From Sulfurovum sp. (lineage in GTDB: Bacteria; Campylobacterota; Campylobacteria; Campylobacterales; Sulfurovaceae): a DNA stretch of 36,508 nt. Position numbers and translations under genes: made by a program. Shown here in pieces: positions 16,339-24,606 of the stretch. The notes under the pieces were generated by a model. It ran no database searches. It saw only the letters and a list, made by a program, of their open reading frames with translations, and had not been told where the DNA came from. The stretch spans positions 1 to 36,508 of the forward strand of contig JAJPEU010000018.1 of assembly GCA_021166685.1 (NCBI GenBank). Direction: 5' to 3'. Every line of letters begins with the position of its first letter. Position 1 is the first letter of the stretch.

Positions 16339-17076
16339 TTATTCGATATTGGTATAGACTGTTTGGACATCCTCATCATCTTCTAATTTGTCGATGAGTG
16401 ATTCTACTTCTGCAAGCTGTTTATCATTCAGTTCAATAGGGGTGTTGGCGATACGCTGAATTTCTGCTTTAGTGATTTCGATGCCTCTTTCTTCAAGCGC
16501 TTTGGTCAACTCCCCAAACGCAGTAAATGCACCGTAAATTCTCACAATTTCTTTGTCGCTTCCATTTTCTTGGGGCTCTTTGTCTTCCTCTATCTCTTCG
16601 AGGCCAAAATCTATGAGGTCAAGTTCAAGCTCTTCAATATCCATACCTTCTTTTTTGTCAAAGACAAAGACTGATTTGCGCGTAAACATAAAATCCAAAG
16701 AGCCGCTTGTGAGCATTTCTCCTTTGTTTCTGTTAAGTATCGCTTTTACATTGGCAACGGTTCTTGTATGGTTGTCCGTGGCGCATTCAATAAAAAGCTG
16801 CACGCCATGAGGAGCTTTTGCTTCATAGCTTATCTCTTTGATGTCAGCCGCATCTTTGCCTGATGCTCTTTTGATGGCTGCTTCGATATTGTCTTTTGGC
16901 ATATTTTGCGCTTTGGCATTGAGGATAGCGGTACGAAGCTTGGGGTTCATATCCGGGTCCGGCCCGCCGTCTTTGGCGGCCATAGTGATTAGTTTCCCTA
17001 ATTTGGGGAAAACTTTAGACATCGTTCCCCATCGTTTTAGTTTCGCTGCTTTTCGGTATTCAAACGCTCTACCCAT
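16339..17076 (-). CDS. yebC: YebC/PmpR family protein (TACO1 homologue)
   Basis: A 245-residue member of the YebC family, described as DNA-binding regulators and, more recently, as factors helping ribosomes through difficult peptide stretches. The N-terminus is [20 protein letters not shown] then [10 protein letters not shown], with the conserved block [20 protein letters not shown] then [15 protein letters not shown], followed by [20 protein letters not shown] and NRNKGEM. The acidic segment [17 protein letters not shown] is usual for the third domain. An AAGGA ribosome binding site precedes the ATG and a TATAAT box lies about 35 nt upstream. It is a single-gene unit converging on ybiT. Which of the two proposed roles applies cannot be judged here. 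Confidence 0.95.
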   Translation of the reverse strand: MGRAFEYRKAAKLKRWGTMSKVFPKLGKLITMAAKDGGPDPDMNPKLRTAILNAKAQNMPKDNIEAAIKRASGKDAADIKEISYEAKAPHGVQLFIECATDNHTRTVANVKAILNRNKGEMLTSGSLDFMFTRKSVFVFDKKEGMDIEELELDLIDFGLEEIEEDKEPQENGSDKEIVRIYGAFTAFGELTKALEERGIEITKAEIQRIANTPIELNDKQLAEVESLIDKLEDDEDVQTVYTNIE

Positions 17077-17109
17077 CTTATCTGTCCTTGCTGTGTATAG
17101 TTTGACGGC

Positions 17110-17115
17110 ATTATA
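17110..17115 (-). promoter_or_regulatory. -10 box of yebC
   Basis: The reverse strand reads GGGGTATAATGCC, a perfect TATAAT about 35 nt before the yebC ATG. Confidence 0.55.
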
Positions 17116-17315
17116 CCCCGCTTTGACTTAAGCTTTTTCGAAGCGGCTCTGCCGCATCGGCGAGAGAGCAAAAGAGTTACAATAAAGCCGACTCCCCGAA
17201 CAAGACAGTTATTGGATCTTGTATCGGTTGTTCCGAACTTGATTCATACTCTGGTTTATGATCTTTATTATTCATTGAAAACAGCAAACAGCCGTTGAGG
17301 CACTGCAAGATTGGC

Positions 17316-17321
17316 TATAAT
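17316..17321 (+). promoter_or_regulatory. -10 box of the thioredoxin-like gene
   Basis: TTGGCTATAATG contains a perfect TATAAT 60 nt before the ATG at 17382. The implied leader is about 50 nt and A-rich, ending in AAAGGAAAAGA. Confidence 0.55.
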
Positions 17322-17381
17322 GTTGTAAAAAACAATAGTTTTTTCAAAAATGAAAACTAAAAAAATAAACAAAGGAAAAGA

Positions 17382-17699
17382 ATGACCTTGAAGGAACTGC
17401 AAGAGAGTATCGCAAAAGAGGCAGGAGTGCTGCTTTATTTTTCAGGTGAGCACTGTAGCGTATGCCATGCGCTTAAACCGAAGATAAAAGAGATGGCTGA
17501 TGTGCATTTTCCGCTGCTTAAACAAATCTATCTTGATGCCCATGAAAATCTTGAGATTTCTGCACATTTTCAAGTCTTTTCGATACCGACAATGATTGTT
17601 TTCATGGATGGAAGGGAATTTGCCAGAGAGGGAAGAGCGGTAAGCCTTTATGAGCTTACCCGGAAGCTGCAGAGGCCTTATGCGATGATGACAGAATAA
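17382..17699 (+). CDS. Thioredoxin-family protein with CSVC active site
   Basis: A 105-residue cytoplasmic protein with a minimal thioredoxin fold. The redox motif is C25-S-V-C28 (YFSGEHCSVCHALKPKI) and the cis-proline loop is FSIPT (Pro69). Ordinary thioredoxins have CGPC; the SV dipeptide would change redox potential and partner choice. The length matches thioredoxin (about 105). There is no signal peptide. An AAAGGAAAAG ribosome binding site precedes the ATG. It stands alone between its own TATAAT promoter and the convergent exbB-exbD pair. The substrate is unknown. Confidence 0.85.
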   Translation: MTLKELQESIAKEAGVLLYFSGEHCSVCHALKPKIKEMADVHFPLLKQIYLDAHENLEISAHFQVFSIPTMIVFMDGREFAREGRAVSLYELTRKLQRPYAMMTE

Positions 17700-17722
17700 A
17701 AAGAAAACACAGACATCTGCGT
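17700..17722 (-). terminator. Probable terminator of exbB-exbD
   Basis: On the reverse strand ACGCAG-ATGT-CTGTGT forms a 6-bp stem with one wobble and is followed by TTTTCTTTTT. It lies 20 nt after the exbD stop. In the forward direction there is no T-run, so it serves the reverse strand. Confidence 0.5.
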
Positions 17723-17741
17723 GTGTAATGTGTTTATATGC

Positions 17742-18119
17742 TTACTTTTTTGTAACGACAGAGATATTTTCAAACCCTTTTGTTTTGAGGATATCGATGA
17801 TGTCTACAAATTTCTGAAATTGCGTCTCTTTGTCTGTATGCAGAGAGATAAGGTCTTTTTTGGGGTCCAGTTTGAGAAGCTTCTCTTTGACTGTTTCAAA
17901 TTCAAGCATCTCTTTTTCGTAAAAATACTCCCCTTCCTTATTGATGGCGATATGAATGCTTTTTCTCTCTTCGTTTACTTCGGAACTGGCTGTGGGCAAA
18001 TCGACTTTAATCGTTTGGTTAACAACAAAAGTAGCCGTAGCCAATACGATTACCAGCAATACAAGCACGATGTCGATAAACGGAACGACATTCATTTTGT
18101 CAAAGCGTTCACGTCTCAT
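17742..18119 (-). CDS. exbD: ExbD/TolR-type biopolymer transport protein
   Basis: A 125-residue protein with one membrane helix (VVPFIDIVLVLLVIVLATATF, about 10-30) carrying the Asp essential for proton use (FID). The periplasmic domain ends FENISVVTKK. The start at 18119 is chosen because its ATG overlaps the exbB stop as ATGA; a longer in-frame start at 18158 would overlap exbB by more than 40 nt and add a non-conserved basic tail. With ExbB it forms the proton-driven motor that energises TonB- or Tol-dependent processes at the outer membrane. No tonB lies in the window, so its partner is unknown. TolR is the main alternative. Confidence 0.9.
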   Translation of the reverse strand: MRRERFDKMNVVPFIDIVLVLLVIVLATATFVVNQTIKVDLPTASSEVNEERKSIHIAINKEGEYFYEKEMLEFETVKEKLLKLDPKKDLISLHTDKETQFQKFVDIIDILKTKGFENISVVTKK

Positions 18120-18568
18120 GCGCGTGTATTGCCTTCTTGTTCTTGGCGTATCTCCCATCGTGCCAAAATAGTATCTGTTTTGGCAAGCAGTGCATTGTAG
18201 ATGACTGTGGCAGGAATAGCAACAAAGAGTCCTGCCGCAGTTGCTTTAAGCGCCAAGGCAAGGTGTTTCATAATCTCGCCCGGATTGATCGTGTCTTGCT
18301 GCTCTCCTACGATATAAAAAGTAAGGATAATCGCCAAAACCGTGCCCAAGAGGCCGATATAAGGTGCATTGGAACCTATGGAAGCGATGGTAGCCAAATG
18401 TTTGGAGAGATCAAGCTCCAAAGCCGTTTTGTTGCGATAACCGGAGAGCTTGATAGATCTGTAGAAGAGTATTCTTTCGATGGCAAAAGCAAAGGTAAAA
18501 AAGCTAAGCAAACCGAGTAACCCGATTATCCCGTAATCAATAATATTTTTTATCTCTTCAATGGGCAT
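18116..18568 (-). CDS. exbB: ExbB/TolQ/MotA-family proton channel protein
   Basis: A 150-residue inner-membrane protein with three helices: IIGLLGLLSFFTFAFAIERI near the N-terminus, and the MotA/TolQ/ExbB core IASIGSNAPYIGLLGTVLAI then ILTFYIV, and ALALKATAAGLFVAIPATVI. The short length and lack of an N-terminal extension fit the small campylobacterial ExbB. An AGGA box lies 6 nt before the ATG and a TATAAT box about 30 nt upstream. It is the first gene of a two-gene unit with exbD. TolQ is the main alternative identity, since neither TonB nor TolA is nearby. Confidence 0.9.
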   Translation of the reverse strand: MPIEEIKNIIDYGIIGLLGLLSFFTFAFAIERILFYRSIKLSGYRNKTALELDLSKHLATIASIGSNAPYIGLLGTVLAIILTFYIVGEQQDTINPGEIMKHLALALKATAAGLFVAIPATVIYNALLAKTDTILARWEIRQEQEGNTRA

Positions 18569-18598
18569 ATTTTGTCCTGTTTTTTAAATAGAAATGCC

Positions 18599-18604
18599 AT
18601 TATA
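18599..18604 (-). promoter_or_regulatory. -10 box of exbB-exbD
   Basis: The reverse strand reads CATCTATAATGGC, a perfect TATAAT about 30 nt before the exbB start. It shares a 169-nt divergent spacer with the gyrA promoter. Confidence 0.5.
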
Positions 18605-18698
18605 GATGAAGTATGTTAAAAATGTGTTAAATCCTCATTTGAAGCCCCAAGTAACGTCATAAAGCCTTCTTTTAAGTAGTTTTGTTCCAACTCTAAGC

Positions 18699-18704
18699 TA
18701 TAAT
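18699..18704 (+). promoter_or_regulatory. -10 box of the gyrA operon
   Basis: AAGCTATAATAATCC contains a perfect TATAAT 34 nt before the gyrA ATG, followed by an AAGGAAG ribosome binding site. There is no -35 consensus at the proper distance. Confidence 0.55.
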
Positions 18705-18737
18705 AATCCAATTTTTTGTAAAGTATAAGGAAGCCTA

Positions 18738-21230
18738 ATGAGTGATTTGTTTGAAGATCAAAACAATATTGAAGAGGTGCTGATAGAAGACAGCATCAAA
18801 TCAAGCTATCTTGACTATTCGATGAGTGTGATCATCGGTAGAGCATTGCCTGATGCCAGAGACGGGCTTAAACCCGTACACCGCAGAATACTCTATGCGA
18901 TGAATGAGCTCAATCTTTCTCACAGAAATCCCTATAAAAAATCCGCGCGTATCGTCGGGGATGTGATCGGTAAGTATCACCCGCACGGAGATACGGCAGT
19001 GTATGATGCGCTTGTGCGTATGGCTCAGGATTTTTCGATGCAGGCACCGCTGATAGACGGGCAAGGTAACTTTGGATCTGTTGATGGGGACAGCGCTGCT
19101 GCGATGAGGTATACCGAAGCGCGCATGACAAAAATCGCCGAAGATCTTTTGAATGATCTTGAAAAAGACACAGTCGATTTTGTGCCTAACTATGATGACT
19201 CCATGAGCGAACCCGATGTGCTGCCTTCGCGTGTACCGAACCTTCTTCTGAATGGAAGTTCCGGTATCGCAGTAGGTATGGCTACCAACATTCCACCGCA
19301 CCGTCTGGATGAACTTATTGAGGCGCTGGTCTTGCGTATTGATGATCCTCAGACCACCGTGGAAGATATGATGGGCAAGGTGCAGGGGCCTGATTTTCCT
19401 ACCGGAGGTATCATTTTTGGGCGAAAAGGGATTACGGATGCCTACACAACAGGACGCGGACGTATCAAAGTGCGTGCCAAGACACACATAGAAGAGAAGG
19501 GAAACCGAGAGATTATTGTGATCGATGAGCTTCCTTATCAGGTGAACAAGGCAAGATTGATTGAAAACATCGCCCAATTGGTCCGCGAGAAATATATCGA
19601 AGGCATTTCTGAAATTAGAGATGAATCTGATCGGGAGGGTATCCGTGTCGTGATGGAACTCAAGCGTGATGCAATGAGCGAGATCGTTCTCAATAATCTT
19701 TTGAAAAGCACACAGATGCAGGTAACCTTTGGCATCATCATGCTTGCTATCACGAACAAAGAACCAAAAGTTTTTAATCTTCTTGAACTTTTTGATCTCT
19801 TTTTGAAGCATAGAAAAACAGTTGTCATCCGAAGAACTATCTTTGATCTTGAAAAAGCAAGAGCCAGAGCGCATATTTTAGAAGGTCTCAAAATCGCTGT
19901 AGATAACATCGATGAGGTGATCAAGATCATTCGTGCAAGCAATGACGATACTGAAGCCAAAGAGAATCTGATGGGGCGTTTCGAACTTTCGGAAATTCAA
20001 GCCAAAGCAATTTTGGAGATGAGACTAAGACGTTTAACAGGCCTTGAGATCGAAAAGATCGAAAATGAACTTGCTGAACTCAGAAGGCTTATCGAAGAAC
20101 TTGAAAGTATTCTCAAAAGCGAAGAGAAGATCAATCAGATCATCAAAGCAGAACTTATAGAAATCAAAGAAAAATACACTACAGCGCGCCGTACGGAGAT
20201 CATTGATGACTATGATGACATAGATATCGAAGATTTGATTCCCGATGAGCCGATGGTGGTGACGATTACACACCGCGGGTACATCAAGCGTGTACCGGTC
20301 AAATCGTATGAAAAGCAGCACCGCGGAGGAAAAGGCAAGATCGCTGTGACTACCCATGATGACGACTTTATCGAGCGCTTCTTTATTTCCACAACCCACG
20401 ATACGCTGATGTTTGTCACCGACAGAGGCCAGCTCTATTGGCTTAAAGTATACCGCATCCCTGAGGGAAGCCGTACAGCCAAAGGAAAAGCAGTAGTCAA
20501 CCTTATCAATCTTGAACAAGACGAAAAAATCATGGCGATCATTCCGACGACGGATTTTGATGCGGATAAAGGTTTGGTATTCTTTACGAAAAACGGTATT
20601 GTCAAGAGAACAAACCTTTCAGAGTATTCAAACATCAGAAGCAACGGCGTCAGGGCGATCAATCTTGACGAGGATGATGAGCTTGTGGAAGCCAAGATTG
20701 TCAAGCCTGATACCAAATGGCTTTTTGTTGCTACGAAAAAAGGTCTTTGTATACGTTTCAAAGTAGAAGAAGCACGAGAGATCGGCAGGGTAGCAAGAGG
20801 AGTCACGGCGATCAAGTTTAAGATCGCAGGGGATTATGTGTGCGGAGCGACAACGATTGAAAACGAAGAAGATGAATTGCTCATGATTAGTGAAAAAGGC
20901 CTTGGAAAACGTACGACAGCCAGCGAATACCGTGAGCAGAACAGGGCAGGCAAAGGAGTTATCTCTATGAAGCTGACGCCTAAAACAGGCGATGTGATTG
21001 GTGTGGTGTTTGTAGAGGAAGACAAAGATTTGATGTGTCTGACCAGTATTGGAAAAATGATCCGTATAGACATGGAAACAATCCGTAAAGCCGGAAGAAA
21101 TACCTCAGGCGTCAAGATCGTCAATGTGGAAAAAGAAGACAAGGTTGTAAGTATCGCCAAGTGCTCCAAAGAAGAAGAGCCCGGCGACGATGAAAATGAA
21201 GAAAATACAAATAATACACTAGGATTATAA
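18738..21230 (+). CDS. gyrA: DNA gyrase subunit A
   Basis: An 830-residue GyrA, the breakage-reunion subunit of gyrase. The catalytic tyrosine is Tyr125 in [10 protein letters not shown]. The quinolone-determining region reads [17 protein letters not shown] with Thr86 and Asp90, the wild-type residues of Campylobacter GyrA. The C-terminal beta-pinwheel has repeated blades and the GyrA box QHRGGKGK (about residue 530). The tail is acidic ([12 protein letters not shown]). It is first in a compact operon: asd starts 2 nt after its stop, then yqhA and hemE overlap by 4 and 1 nt. No resistance substitution is visible at positions 86 or 90. Confidence 0.98.
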   Translation: MSDLFEDQNNIEEVLIEDSIKSSYLDYSMSVIIGRALPDARDGLKPVHRRILYAMNELNLSHRNPYKKSARIVGDVIGKYHPHGDTAVYDALVRMAQDFSMQAPLIDGQGNFGSVDGDSAAAMRYTEARMTKIAEDLLNDLEKDTVDFVPNYDDSMSEPDVLPSRVPNLLLNGSSGIAVGMATNIPPHRLDELIEALVLRIDDPQTTVEDMMGKVQGPDFPTGGIIFGRKGITDAYTTGRGRIKVRAKTHIEEKGNREIIVIDELPYQVNKARLIENIAQLVREKYIEGISEIRDESDREGIRVVMELKRDAMSEIVLNNLLKSTQMQVTFGIIMLAITNKEPKVFNLLELFDLFLKHRKTVVIRRTIFDLEKARARAHILEGLKIAVDNIDEVIKIIRASNDDTEAKENLMGRFELSEIQAKAILEMRLRRLTGLEIEKIENELAELRRLIEELESILKSEEKINQIIKAELIEIKEKYTTARRTEIIDDYDDIDIEDLIPDEPMVVTITHRGYIKRVPVKSYEKQHRGGKGKIAVTTHDDDFIERFFISTTHDTLMFVTDRGQLYWLKVYRIPEGSRTAKGKAVVNLINLEQDEKIMAIIPTTDFDADKGLVFFTKNGIVKRTNLSEYSNIRSNGVRAINLDEDDELVEAKIVKPDTKWLFVATKKGLCIRFKVEEAREIGRVARGVTAIKFKIAGDYVCGATTIENEEDELLMISEKGLGKRTTASEYREQNRAGKGVISMKLTPKTGDVIGVVFVEEDKDLMCLTSIGKMIRIDMETIRKAGRNTSGVKIVNVEKEDKVVSIAKCSKEEEPGDDENEENTNNTLGL

Positions 21231-21232
21231 GA

Positions 21233-22267
21233 ATGAAAAAATATAATGTTGCTGTTGTAGGTGCCTCCGGTGCGGTGGGTGAAGAAATTTTTAGAGTGCT
21301 GGAAGAGACAAAGTTTCCTATCAACGATATTTTGCCGCTTGCAAGCGCAAGAAGTGCAGGGGAGGAGATAGAGTGCCAGGGAGAAGTTTACCGCATTGAA
21401 GAGCTGACGCCTGAAGTGTTTGAGGGAAGAGATATCGATATTGCTTTTTTCTCGGCAGGCGGGAGCATCTCCGCAAAATACGCACAATATGCCGTTGAAG
21501 CAGGGGCAGTCGTCATTGACAACACTTCACATTTTAGAATGGATCCAAAAATACCATTGGTGGTGCCTGAGGTAAACCCTGAAGATATCAAGCTCTGGGA
21601 AGAGAAGGGAATCATCGCCAACCCTAACTGCTCTACTATTCAGATGGTGCACCTTCTTAAACCGCTTCATGACCTTTACGGCATTAAAAGAGTGGATGTG
21701 AGTACTTACCAGGCAGTAAGCGGAGCGGGAAAAAAAGGAATGGAGGAACTGGTCATGCAGATGCAGGCTTTTTTCAATTTCTCTTTAGATCAAGCCAAAG
21801 TGGAAGCGTTTGCACATAGAATCGCGCTCAATGTCATTCCTCAAATTGATGTGGCCCAACCCAACGGTTACACCAAAGAAGAGATGAAAATGGTGAACGA
21901 AACAAATAAAATCATGCATTCAAACATCGCTGTTTCTGCAACATGCGTACGCGTGCCGGTACTCAGAAGCCATAGCGAGTCCATCACAATTACTTTTGAA
22001 GAGAATGTGGATGTAGATGTACAAAAAGCCAGAGAGGCTTTGGCGGCTTTTGAAAACGTTGTTGTTGTCGACAACCTTGAAAAAGGCGAATACCCTATGC
22101 CTACTATAGCAACCGATACCGATGAAACCTATGTGGGGCGCATCAGAAAAGATCTTTTTGCAAAAAATATGCTGCATCTTTGGGGCGTGGCTGATCAGGT
22201 GCGTGTAGGAGCAGCAACCAATGCCGTGAGGATCGCGCAAAAATGGATTAAGTTGGAGCATGAATGA
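21233..22267 (+). CDS. asd: Aspartate-semialdehyde dehydrogenase
   Basis: A 344-residue enzyme reducing aspartyl phosphate to aspartate semialdehyde with NADPH, the branch point to lysine and diaminopimelate, threonine and methionine. The NADP-binding loop is GASGAVG (residues 10-16). The active-site cysteine is Cys133 in ANPNCSTIQMV, and SGAGKKGMEEL belongs to the substrate site. Length is normal for the family. The ATG lies 2 nt after gyrA, with an AGGA box inside the end of gyrA, so it depends on the gyrA transcript. It overlaps yqhA by 4 nt (ATGA). Confidence 0.97.
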   Translation: MKKYNVAVVGASGAVGEEIFRVLEETKFPINDILPLASARSAGEEIECQGEVYRIEELTPEVFEGRDIDIAFFSAGGSISAKYAQYAVEAGAVVIDNTSHFRMDPKIPLVVPEVNPEDIKLWEEKGIIANPNCSTIQMVHLLKPLHDLYGIKRVDVSTYQAVSGAGKKGMEELVMQMQAFFNFSLDQAKVEAFAHRIALNVIPQIDVAQPNGYTKEEMKMVNETNKIMHSNIAVSATCVRVPVLRSHSESITITFEENVDVDVQKAREALAAFENVVVVDNLEKGEYPMPTIATDTDETYVGRIRKDLFAKNMLHLWGVADQVRVGAATNAVRIAQKWIKLEHE

Positions 22268-22779
22268 AATTGATTGAGCGTTTTTTTGAAAATATTCTTT
22301 GGAATTCGCGGTTTTTTGTGTTGCTGGCCGTGATTTTCAGTATGCTGGGCGGCATATCGCTCTTTATCGTTGCCAGTATGGATATCTGGGGCGTAGTAAC
22401 CAACGTAGCCAACGTCTATATCAACCATCTGCATCCTGAGGATTTTCATGAAGAGGTCGTAGGCGGATTGATCGGTGCGATCGATTTGTACCTGATGGCG
22501 ATCGTCATGTTTATCTTCGGTTTCGGGTTGTATGAACTGTTTATTTCCGATATCGATATCGCCAAACAAAGCGCTTCATCAAGAATTCTTGAAATTCATT
22601 CGCTTGATGAACTTAAAGACAAATTGGCAAAAGTAATCGTGATGGTGCTTATCGTCAGTTTTTTTCAGAGAGTACTGCATACAGACTATAACGGCGCCTT
22701 GGAGATGCTCTATTTTTCCATCTCCATTTTGGGTCTGTCGGTAGGACTATATTTTTTACATAAAGGCGGTAATCATTAA
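22264..22779 (+). CDS. YqhA/UPF0114 family membrane protein
   Basis: A 171-residue inner-membrane protein of the YqhA (UPF0114) family. It has an N-terminal [20 protein letters not shown], a second helix ([20 protein letters not shown]) and the conserved follow-on [18 protein letters not shown] in the form [20 protein letters not shown], ending with two more helices. About four membrane segments are predicted. Function is not established in the family. Start and stop overlap asd (ATGA) and hemE (TAATG), placing it firmly in the gyrA-asd-hemE operon. Confidence 0.88.
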   Translation: MKLIERFFENILWNSRFFVLLAVIFSMLGGISLFIVASMDIWGVVTNVANVYINHLHPEDFHEEVVGGLIGAIDLYLMAIVMFIFGFGLYELFISDIDIAKQSASSRILEIHSLDELKDKLAKVIVMVLIVSFFQRVLHTDYNGALEMLYFSISILGLSVGLYFLHKGGNH

Positions 22780-23813
22780 TGGGTAAAATATTTGTAGATG
22801 CCTGTTTGGGTAAAGAAACACCTTATACTCCGGTTTGGATGATGCGGCAGGCAGGCCGTTACCTTCCGGAATACAGAGAGGTCAGATCACAAGCAGGAAA
22901 TTTTTTAAATTTGTGCCATGATCCAAAAAGAGCGTGCGAAGTGACGTTGCAGCCCGTAGATATTCTGGATGTCGATGCGGCGATTTTATTTTCAGACATT
23001 CTTGTTGTTCCTAACGAAATGGGAATGAAACTTGATTTTGTTACGGGAGAGGGGCCTGTTTTTGAAAGCCCTATCAAAACCCAAGAAGATCTTGATGCGC
23101 TCATCGGCGGCAATGAAGCAGCAGACAAGCTGACGTATGTGTATGAAACGATCAAACTGATTAAAGAACAGCTCGCAGAAGATAAGGCACTCATAGGATT
23201 TACCGGTGCCCCTTGGACATTGGCGACTTACATGATAGAAGGACAGGGGACAAAGACATACAATATTTGCAAAAAAATGATGTATTCAGATCCTGAACTT
23301 TTACACCGCATTTTAGCCAAAGTTACCGAAGTGGTGAAATTTTATATGGAAAAACAGATACAAGCAGGCATTGATGTCGTTCAGATTTTCGACAGCTGGG
23401 CAGCAGCGATCGAGCCGGCTAAATATGATGAATTTTCATGGCAATATATGGTGCAGATCGCTGACTATCTCAAAGCAAAATACCCCCATATCCCTATCAT
23501 TATGTTCCCTAAAGGGGTGCCTGCCTTTTTAGACAATGTGTACGGAAATTTTGATGTGTTTGGGGTGGACTGGTCTACGCCTATGGCGCTTGCCAAAGAA
23601 AAATTGGGTAAAAAATATGTCCTTCAGGGCAATATGGAACCGTGCCGCCTTTACTCACAAGAAGCGACGAAAGAGTGCGTAGAGGCTTTGGCGGACACGA
23701 TGAAAGAGGGAAGGCACATTTTTAATCTCGGTCACGGTATCTTGCCTGATGTGCCCGTAGAGAATGCAAAATATTTTGTAAACCTCTGCCAAGAGACATC
23801 CAGAAGGAAATAA
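22779..23813 (+). CDS. hemE: Uroporphyrinogen decarboxylase
   Basis: A 344-residue cytoplasmic enzyme that removes four carboxyl groups from uroporphyrinogen III to give coproporphyrinogen III in haem synthesis. The N-terminal signature is [20 protein letters not shown] and the active-site Asp lies in [14 protein letters not shown]. Further conserved blocks are [29 protein letters not shown] and [18 protein letters not shown]. Length is typical. Translation begins inside the yqhA stop (TAATG). A clear terminator follows about 30 nt after the stop. Confidence 0.98.
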   Translation: MGKIFVDACLGKETPYTPVWMMRQAGRYLPEYREVRSQAGNFLNLCHDPKRACEVTLQPVDILDVDAAILFSDILVVPNEMGMKLDFVTGEGPVFESPIKTQEDLDALIGGNEAADKLTYVYETIKLIKEQLAEDKALIGFTGAPWTLATYMIEGQGTKTYNICKKMMYSDPELLHRILAKVTEVVKFYMEKQIQAGIDVVQIFDSWAAAIEPAKYDEFSWQYMVQIADYLKAKYPHIPIIMFPKGVPAFLDNVYGNFDVFGVDWSTPMALAKEKLGKKYVLQGNMEPCRLYSQEATKECVEALADTMKEGRHIFNLGHGILPDVPVENAKYFVNLCQETSRRK

Positions 23814-23843
23814 GCCAATTCGGCGCGCAAGCACCGCATTGGT

Positions 23844-23872
23844 AAATCGCGCTTGATATTGCGTGATTTTTT
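23844..23872 (+). terminator. Intrinsic terminator of the gyrA-asd-yqhA-hemE operon
   Basis: AAATCGCGC and GCGTGATTT form a 9-bp stem with one G-T wobble around an 8-nt loop (TTGATATT), running into six T in all. It lies 30 nt after hemE. Confidence 0.7.
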
Positions 23873-23892
23873 ACATTTTATCTTGAAAACTC

Positions 23893-23921
23893 TTGACTTT
23901 TAAAAAGTTTTTTATTATAAT
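23893..23921 (+). promoter_or_regulatory. Sigma-70 promoter of tRNA-Asn
   Basis: TTGACT (23893-23898) and TATAAT (23916-23921) are separated by 17 bp, a near-consensus promoter. It is the only clear -35/-10 pair in the window, fitting a strongly expressed stable RNA whose 5' end is 40 nt downstream. Confidence 0.7.
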
Positions 23922-23961
23922 CACACCCACGAAACAAGCACCTTAGCTTTTTCTTAACCAT

Positions 23962-24036
23962 TCCGGATTAGCTCAGCGGTAGAGTAGATGACTGTTAATC
24001 ATTTGGTCACTGGTTCGAATCCAGTATCCGGAGCCA
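23962..24036 (+). tRNA. tRNA-Asn (anticodon GTT)
   Basis: A 75-nt cloverleaf. The acceptor stem is TCCGGAT / ATCCGGA, and the discriminator G and CCA are encoded. The D arm contains GCTCAGCGGTAGAGT. The anticodon stem ATGA / TCAT encloses loop CTGTTAA with anticodon GTT at 23994-23996. The T arm is CTGGTTCGAATCCAG. The gene stands alone, with no integrase or attachment-site repeat beside it. Confidence 0.96.
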
Positions 24037-24177
24037 CTGCACTTTAAATACAATTCAACAGATTTCAGCACCCTATAATAAATCAACCAAGCATAACAAA
24101 TTACTTCCTCTTTTTTTTGATGTGATAGTTTTGGGAAGCCGGGAATGTGCCGGCCTCTTTATGCGGTAGAAAATTAT

Positions 24178-24396
24178 CTATTTTTCATCCTCAAGATAAC
24201 CGATCCCTGCACCTACTGCAGAACCAACGACGGCGCCTGTGACCATATTGTGGCCGGTTACACCAGAAACAACCGCTCCGGTTCCTGCCCCTATAAGCGC
24301 ACCTTTTTTTGTATTGGGGCCAACCTGCGCGCATCCGCTTATCACTAGTGCGGCACCTCCGAGGACTAGCATCTGTCTGATATTTAGCTTTTTCAT
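24178..24396 (-). CDS. Small glycine-zipper lipoprotein
   Basis: A 72-residue lipoprotein. The signal peptide ends in a lipobox VISGC with the lipidated Cys at position 22. The mature 50 residues are a glycine zipper (GALIGAGTGAVVSGVTGHNM, then TGAVVGSAVGAGIGYLED) of the type predicted to form a two-helix membrane hairpin, as in SlyB or YMGG-like proteins. An AGGAG ribosome binding site lies 8 nt before the ATG. Such proteins are envelope-stress or outer-membrane packing factors in other bacteria; the role here is unknown. It is a single-gene unit on the reverse strand between tRNA-Asn and the sugar-phosphate genes. Confidence 0.85.
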   Translation of the reverse strand: MKKLNIRQMLVLGGAALVISGCAQVGPNTKKGALIGAGTGAVVSGVTGHNMVTGAVVGSAVGAGIGYLEDEK

Positions 24397-24429
24397 GGCT
24401 GCACTCCTTTTATTGGTTTGAATGATTTT

Positions 24430-24435
24430 ATTGTA
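24430..24435 (-). promoter_or_regulatory. Possible -10 box of the glycine-zipper lipoprotein
   Basis: The reverse strand reads ATGATACAATAAAATC, giving TACAAT about 35 nt before the ATG. Confidence 0.4.
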
Positions 24436-24554
24436 TCATAAATAATTGTGATTTTTATCAATTTTAAAAATGAAATTATTAATGCACGATCGCGGTTTGT
24501 TGATTGGAATGAAATCCGCATTTTTGTATAGGTGCAAAGTAGGAATTAGCAAGA

Positions 24555-24573
24555 GTCGGATACAATATCCGAC
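24555..24573 (+). promoter_or_regulatory. Promoter with -10 box inside a perfect inverted repeat, upstream of the phosphomannomutase gene
   Basis: GTCGGATACAATATCCGAC is a perfect 8-bp inverted repeat with a 3-nt centre, and the -10 element TACAAT (24561-24566) is its core. The start codon lies 40 nt downstream, after GAAAGGGAAGCG. No T-run follows, so it is not a terminator. A repressor covering the repeat would block the promoter. Confidence 0.5.
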
Positions 24574-24606
24574 AAATGATATTCAAGAAAGGGAAGCGAA
24601 ACAACC

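Larger units (their letters stand above)
17077..17381. other. 305-nt intergenic region between yebC and the thioredoxin-like gene
   Basis: No coding frame is convincing. It contains the yebC promoter (left, reverse strand), a strong TATAAT for the thioredoxin-like gene (right), and in between a TACAAT box (17178-17183) followed by alternative small inverted repeats: CAAGA/TCTTG at 17201-17221 and GAACAA/TTGTTC at 17198-17233. The middle part may be a long leader or a small RNA; nothing firm can be said. Confidence 0.4.

Noticed and set aside
18120-18158. Longer exbD start at 18158.
   Set aside because: It would overlap exbB by over 40 nt and add a basic, non-family tail; the ATGA overlap at 18116-18119 is the usual arrangement.
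18801-19874. A 357-codon open frame on the reverse strand inside gyrA.
   Set aside because: It lies wholly within the unmistakable gyrA gene, has no ribosome binding site, and its translation is rich in Cys, His and Ile without domains: a codon-bias shadow.
23962-24036. tRNA-Asn as an integration site of a mobile island.
   Set aside because: No integrase, no repeated tRNA 3' end and no composition break were seen next to it.
24138-24154. GCCGG/CCGGC hairpin as terminator of the glycine-zipper lipoprotein.
   Set aside because: The stem is only 5 bp and no T-run follows on the reverse strand; not called.
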